Assembly: GCF_013407855.1 (NCBI RefSeq)
Contig: NZ_JACBZH010000001.1
Location: 620,001-684,000 of the forward strand
Length of the DNA: 64,000 nt
Source of the DNA: Actinopolymorpha rutila
GTDB lineage: Bacteria; Actinomycetota; Actinomycetes; Propionibacteriales; Actinopolymorphaceae
Reading direction: 5' to 3'
A model generated the notes under the pieces. It searched no databases, was not told the DNA's origin, and saw only the letters and a list, made by a program, of their open reading frames with translations. Shown here in pieces: positions 60,872 through 64,000 of the stretch (position 1 is its first letter; each line of letters begins with the position of its first letter). The position numbers and the translations under genes are program-made.

Positions 60872-61691
60872 ACACGTCGTAGCCGGCGGCCTCGATCCGT
60901 TCCAGGATCTGGCTGTAGAGCACCCGGGCGGTGTGCACGCAGCGCGCCGAACGTCCTGCCAGCATGGGGATTCCGGTGTCGGCGGCGGCGTAGATCTCCC
61001 GGTTGCGGGCGATCTCGAACCTCATCAGCGCCCGCCACTCCGGCGTGACCGTACGGGCCTGCGGGTCGGCGCCGAACCTCCACAGGTCCTCCTGCGGCAG
61101 GTAGATCCGGCCGCGGTCGAGGTCCTCGCCGACGTCGCGCAGGAAGTTGGTGAGCTGGAACGCCACCCCGAGGTCGCGGGCCGGGCGCAAGGCCGCATTG
61201 TCACGGGGTCGCAGCACCGGCAGCATCATCTCGCCGATCACCGCGGCGGACCCGTCCATGTAGTCCATCAGGTCGGCCCAGGTGTCGTACTTCGCGGTGT
61301 CGAGGTCCATCGACATCGACCGCATGAACCTGGTGAAGCACTCCGGGTCGATGTGCAGGGTGTGTGCGGTGTGCACGACGGCGGCGAGTACGGGATGGCC
61401 GGAGTGCCCGGCGGCGAGGTCGGCCTCGAACCTCGCGCCGAACTCCGTGAGCGCCGCCCGGGTCTGCGCCAGGTCACGCTCGCCGGCCTCGTCCACGATG
61501 TCGTCGGCGACCCGGCAGAACGCGTACACCGCGTGCACGTGCCGGCGTTGCTCGGCGTCCAGCAGCCGGGCCGCCATCGAGTACGTCTTGCCGTGGGCGC
61601 GGGCGATCCCGCGGCACAGGTCGTACGACCGTTGGAGTTCCGGCGTCAAACCGTGCTTGCCTGGTTCGTGTTCGGCAGAGCCCCCGCTCAC
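60741..61691 (-). CDS. crtB: Phytoene synthase
   Basis: A 316-residue enzyme joining two geranylgeranyl diphosphates to phytoene. The first Asp motif is VYAFCRVADDIVDE, the second lies in FQLTNFLRDVGEDLDRGRIYLP, and the family spacing is normal. The GTG start at 61691 overlaps the crtI stop (GTGA), so synthase follows desaturase in one coupled unit. The last 45 residues, rich in Arg and Pro, overlap the crtYd 3' end on the opposite strand. GGPP must come from a crtE gene outside the window. Confidence 0.93.
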   Translation of the reverse strand: MSGGSAEHEPGKHGLTPELQRSYDLCRGIARAHGKTYSMAARLLDAEQRRHVHAVYAFCRVADDIVDEAGERDLAQTRAALTEFGARFEADLAAGHSGHPVLAAVVHTAHTLHIDPECFTRFMRSMSMDLDTAKYDTWADLMDYMDGSAAVIGEMMLPVLRPRDNAALRPARDLGVAFQLTNFLRDVGEDLDRGRIYLPQEDLWRFGADPQARTVTPEWRALMRFEIARNREIYAAADTGIPMLAGRSARCVHTARVLYSQILERIEAAGYDVFTARARVPGRRKLAVALRSMLGRAPGHRPGRAPGSPADPTAAT

Positions 61692-63250
61692 AGCTCCTCC
61701 ACACGTTCGGCGGCCAACCGGCCGGAGACGAGCACCATGGGAACACCGACACCCGGGACGGTTCCGCTGCCGACGAAGACGAGGCCGCGCATCCGCCGGT
61801 CGACGTTGGGCGGCCGGAACGGCCCGGACTGGAAGAACGTGTGCGCCAACGCGAACGGCGTGCCCCTGGCCATGCCCTGGTAGGCCCAGTCGGTCGGGTC
61901 GACGGTCTCCTCGACCACCACGTCGCTCGGGTAGCCCCACCCCTCGACGAGCCCGGCCAGCCGGTCGCGGGTGGCGCCGCGTTCGACCGTCCAGTCGACC
62001 TTGCCGGACAGGTTCGGCACCGGCTCCAGGACGTACAGCACCGAGGAACCGTCCGGCGCCAGGCCCGGGTCGGTCAGCGTGGGCACGGTGACCAGCACGG
62101 ACGGGTCGGGCATCCGCCGGCCCTCGCGCAGCAGCGTGCGGAACGACGACGACCACTCCTTGCCGAAGTGGATGTTGTGGTGGGTCGCCTCGGGCGGCGG
62201 TAGGCCGCGCACGCCGACGTGCCACACGAACGCCGACGGGGAGTAGCGGCCCTTCCGGGCGGCGACGGGTGCTGAGAGTTCGGGCAGCAGCGTGCGGTAG
62301 GCCGTCGGCAGGTCGGCGTTGACGACCACCGCGTCGGCGGGGATCTCGGTGCCGTCGGCGAGTCGTACGCCACGTACCTGGGCGGCGCGACCGGCGCCAG
62401 CCGACCCGGGCATGGTGCCGTCGTGCAGCACGCGTTCGACCCGGGCGTCGTGGACGAACGTGGCGCCGGCCTTCTGCGCGGCGGTCGCCATCGCGGCCGG
62501 CACCGCGCCGATGCCGCCCTCGGGGAAGTACACCCCGCGTACCGAGTCCATGTAGGTGATCACCGCGAACACGGCGAGGGCCTGCTGGGGTGCGAGCCCG
62601 GCGTACATCGCCTGGAAGCTGAACAGCCGCACCAGTCGCTCGTCGGTGAAGTACCGCCGGATCGCGCTCTCCAGCCGTCGCAGCGCGCCCAGCCGGAACA
62701 GTCCGAGCGCCGGACCCAGCGGCCGCGCGAGGTCCCAGAAGTGGTCGTAGTTGCGGTCGATGAACGCCGGCATCTCCAACCGGTACAGCGATTCCAGCCA
62801 GTCGCACATGCGCACGAAGCCGGCCTCCTCGGCCGGCCCGCACTTGTCCCGGATCTCCGCCGCCATCGCATCACGGCCGTGGCGGAGCGCGATGGTCGAG
62901 CCGTCGGCGAAGTTCGCGCGGTACGACGGGTCCAGTGGGCGCAGCGTCAGCAGGTCGGCCATCGGCGTACCGGCCGCGGCGAACGTCGACTCCAGCAGGT
63001 CCGGCATGGTGAGCACGGTCGGCCCGGTGTCGAACGTGAAGCCGTCGGACAGGATCCGCCCGGCCCGGCCACCAGGCCGCGCGGCCTGCTCGACGACGGT
63101 GACCTGGTGGCCCGCGCCGGCGAGCTGGCAGGCGGCGGACAGCCCGCCGAGCCCGGCGCCGACGATGACCACCCGGCGTCTCGGTCGGGTGCCGGACAGG
63201 CCGGTGCCGGAGCCGGTACTCATGCCGGCGCTGGAGCCGGTCGGGCTCAT
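61688..63250 (-). CDS. crtI: Phytoene desaturase
   Basis: A 520-residue CrtI-type desaturase that introduces four double bonds to give lycopene. The FAD motif is RVVIVGAGLGGLSAACQLAGAGHQVTVVE, then FTFDTGPTVLTMPDLLE, and the C-terminal signature GLVFVGSGTVPGVGVPMVLVSGR. A Ser/Gly/Thr-rich tail of about 22 residues precedes the FAD motif. ATG 63250 follows GGAG and overlaps the stop of the previous gene (ATGA). Order here is SDR-like gene, crtI, crtB. Confidence 0.94.
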   Translation of the reverse strand: MSPTGSSAGMSTGSGTGLSGTRPRRRVVIVGAGLGGLSAACQLAGAGHQVTVVEQAARPGGRAGRILSDGFTFDTGPTVLTMPDLLESTFAAAGTPMADLLTLRPLDPSYRANFADGSTIALRHGRDAMAAEIRDKCGPAEEAGFVRMCDWLESLYRLEMPAFIDRNYDHFWDLARPLGPALGLFRLGALRRLESAIRRYFTDERLVRLFSFQAMYAGLAPQQALAVFAVITYMDSVRGVYFPEGGIGAVPAAMATAAQKAGATFVHDARVERVLHDGTMPGSAGAGRAAQVRGVRLADGTEIPADAVVVNADLPTAYRTLLPELSAPVAARKGRYSPSAFVWHVGVRGLPPPEATHHNIHFGKEWSSSFRTLLREGRRMPDPSVLVTVPTLTDPGLAPDGSSVLYVLEPVPNLSGKVDWTVERGATRDRLAGLVEGWGYPSDVVVEETVDPTDWAYQGMARGTPFALAHTFFQSGPFRPPNVDRRMRGLVFVGSGTVPGVGVPMVLVSGRLAAERVEEL

Positions 63251-64000
63251 CGGTGGTCTCCTTCGTCTCGCCGTGCGGCTACCTCCCGGCGCCACTGCTC
63301 GTGCTCGCGCAGCGGACGTGGCCGACCGCGTTCGGCGGCCTGGGCGATGTTGGCGATCATTGTCCCGAAGACCAGGCCGTGGAAGGGCATGATGCCCCAC
63401 CAGTACGCCTGACCGAGCAGTCCGCGCGGATGGAACAACGCGCGCTGGACGAGGGTCACTTCTTCTTTGCCGCCGTCGTTGCCACCGTCTTCCAGGTGGA
63501 ACTCCAGCCAGGCAAGGCCGGGCAGCCGCATCTCCGCGCGCAGCCGGAGCAGCCGGCCGGGCTCGCGGGCCTCCACCCGCCACCAGTCCAGCGCGTCACC
63601 GACCTGCAGCCTGTTCGGGTCGCGCCGCCCGCGCCGCAGCCCGACACCACCCACCGCACGGTCCATCAGTCCGCGTACCCGCCAGGGCAGGTTGACGGAG
63701 TACCACCCGCGCTCGCCGCCGATCCCCTCGATCACCGACCACAGCGCGTCCCGCGACGCGTGCACCCGGCGGCGGCGCTCGTCCACGTACAGGCTGCCGC
63801 CGGCCCAGTCAGGGTCGGTGGGCAGCGGGTCGCTGGGCGCGCCGGCCACCGACGCCGAGGACCACCGGGTGGTCACGTCGGCCTCCCGGATCCGCTTCAG
63901 GGCAAGGGAGACGGCCTCGTCGAACCCGAGCCGCCCCGGCGGTGGTCCGCCGAGGTGGTCGGCGACGTCGTTCTCCCGGCACACCACCTCGTAGCGCAGC
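63247..64000 (-). CDS. NAD(P)-binding/DUF2867-like protein (partial, N-terminus outside)
   Basis: The visible part is about 250 residues and open to the right edge (reading LRYEVVCRENDVADHLGG at the edge). It contains EAVSLALKRIREADVTTRWSSA, then a SRPBCC-like domain of the DUF2867 kind (SRDALWSVIEGIGGERGWYSVNLPWRVRGLMD..., GDALDWWRVEAREPGRLLRLRAEMRLPGLAWLEF, LFHPRGLLGQAYWWGIMPFHGLVFGTM). Full-length members join an N-terminal SDR-type NAD(P) domain to this region. It is coupled by ATGA overlap to crtI, so it is made with the carotenoid enzymes; its reaction is not known. Confidence 0.8.
   Translation of the reverse strand, partial: LRYEVVCRENDVADHLGGPPPGRLGFDEAVSLALKRIREADVTTRWSSASVAGAPSDPLPTDPDWAGGSLYVDERRRRVHASRDALWSVIEGIGGERGWYSVNLPWRVRGLMDRAVGGVGLRRGRRDPNRLQVGDALDWWRVEAREPGRLLRLRAEMRLPGLAWLEFHLEDGGNDGGKEEVTLVQRALFHPRGLLGQAYWWGIMPFHGLVFGTMIANIAQAAERGRPRPLREHEQWRREVAARRDEGDHR

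Overview
The window comes from a high-GC actinobacterium. Signs of this are the strongly GC-biased third codon positions, frequent GTG starts, twin-arginine lipoprotein signals, GTP-type PEP carboxykinase, a CsbD/DUF1206-type stress cluster, and a CarH-like switch beside carotenoid genes. An Actinopolymorpha or Nocardioidaceae-like source would fit, but that is inference. The only RNA gene found is one tRNA-Ser(GCU). I saw no CRISPR array, phage module or integrase.

Left part (1-13.6 kb): a partial unknown gene; soxR divergent from a flavin reductase across a SoxR-type promoter; a GAF histidine kinase with its LuxR-type response regulator; then a compact Calvin-cycle locus. That locus holds phosphoribulokinase, the red-type rubisco genes cbbL-cbbS with the activase cbbX on the other strand, and a transketolase split into two genes divergent from cbbL. 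A secreted subtilase with a clear terminator follows. Next is a broken HIT-family gene carrying a 162-bp inverted-repeat element, and a membrane diguanylate cyclase.

Middle part (13.7-42 kb): a PhyH-type dioxygenase with a small partner and a divergent AraC regulator; an RNA methyltransferase; an orphan peptide-type binding lipoprotein; a stress/envelope group (CsbD, DUF6458-like, DUF1206); a lipid-kinase-like gene; an LtrA gene broken by two single-base insertions; a YeiH transporter with a divergent LysR and a clear LysR box; pirin; a dehydrogenase pair (zinc ADH + SDR); an ArsR-CDF metal efflux operon that looks leaderless; a 1.1-kb gene-poor stretch; a sugar ABC importer (binding protein + two permeases, no ATPase); a two-domain SnoaL-like protein and a TetR regulator around a palindrome; and an LCP cell-wall ligase.

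Right part (42-64 kb): tRNA-Ser; a sulfotransferase and an acetyltransferase-toroid fusion; PEP carboxykinase; a flavin-dependent oxidoreductase; an FAD-linked oxidase divergent from a TRAP-TAXI uptake pair; then a light-response/carotenoid cluster. This last cluster contains a Rieske DUF5914-like protein, a phosphotransferase remnant, and an operon of a B12-type photoreceptor regulator, photolyase and a fused methyltransferase/carotene desaturase (CrtT-CrtU). It also contains a split lycopene cyclase (CrtYc, CrtYd), phytoene synthase, phytoene desaturase and a partial SDR gene that runs off the right edge. Together these should make an aromatic carotenoid such as isorenieratene and repair UV damage under B12-light control; a crtE gene is not in view.
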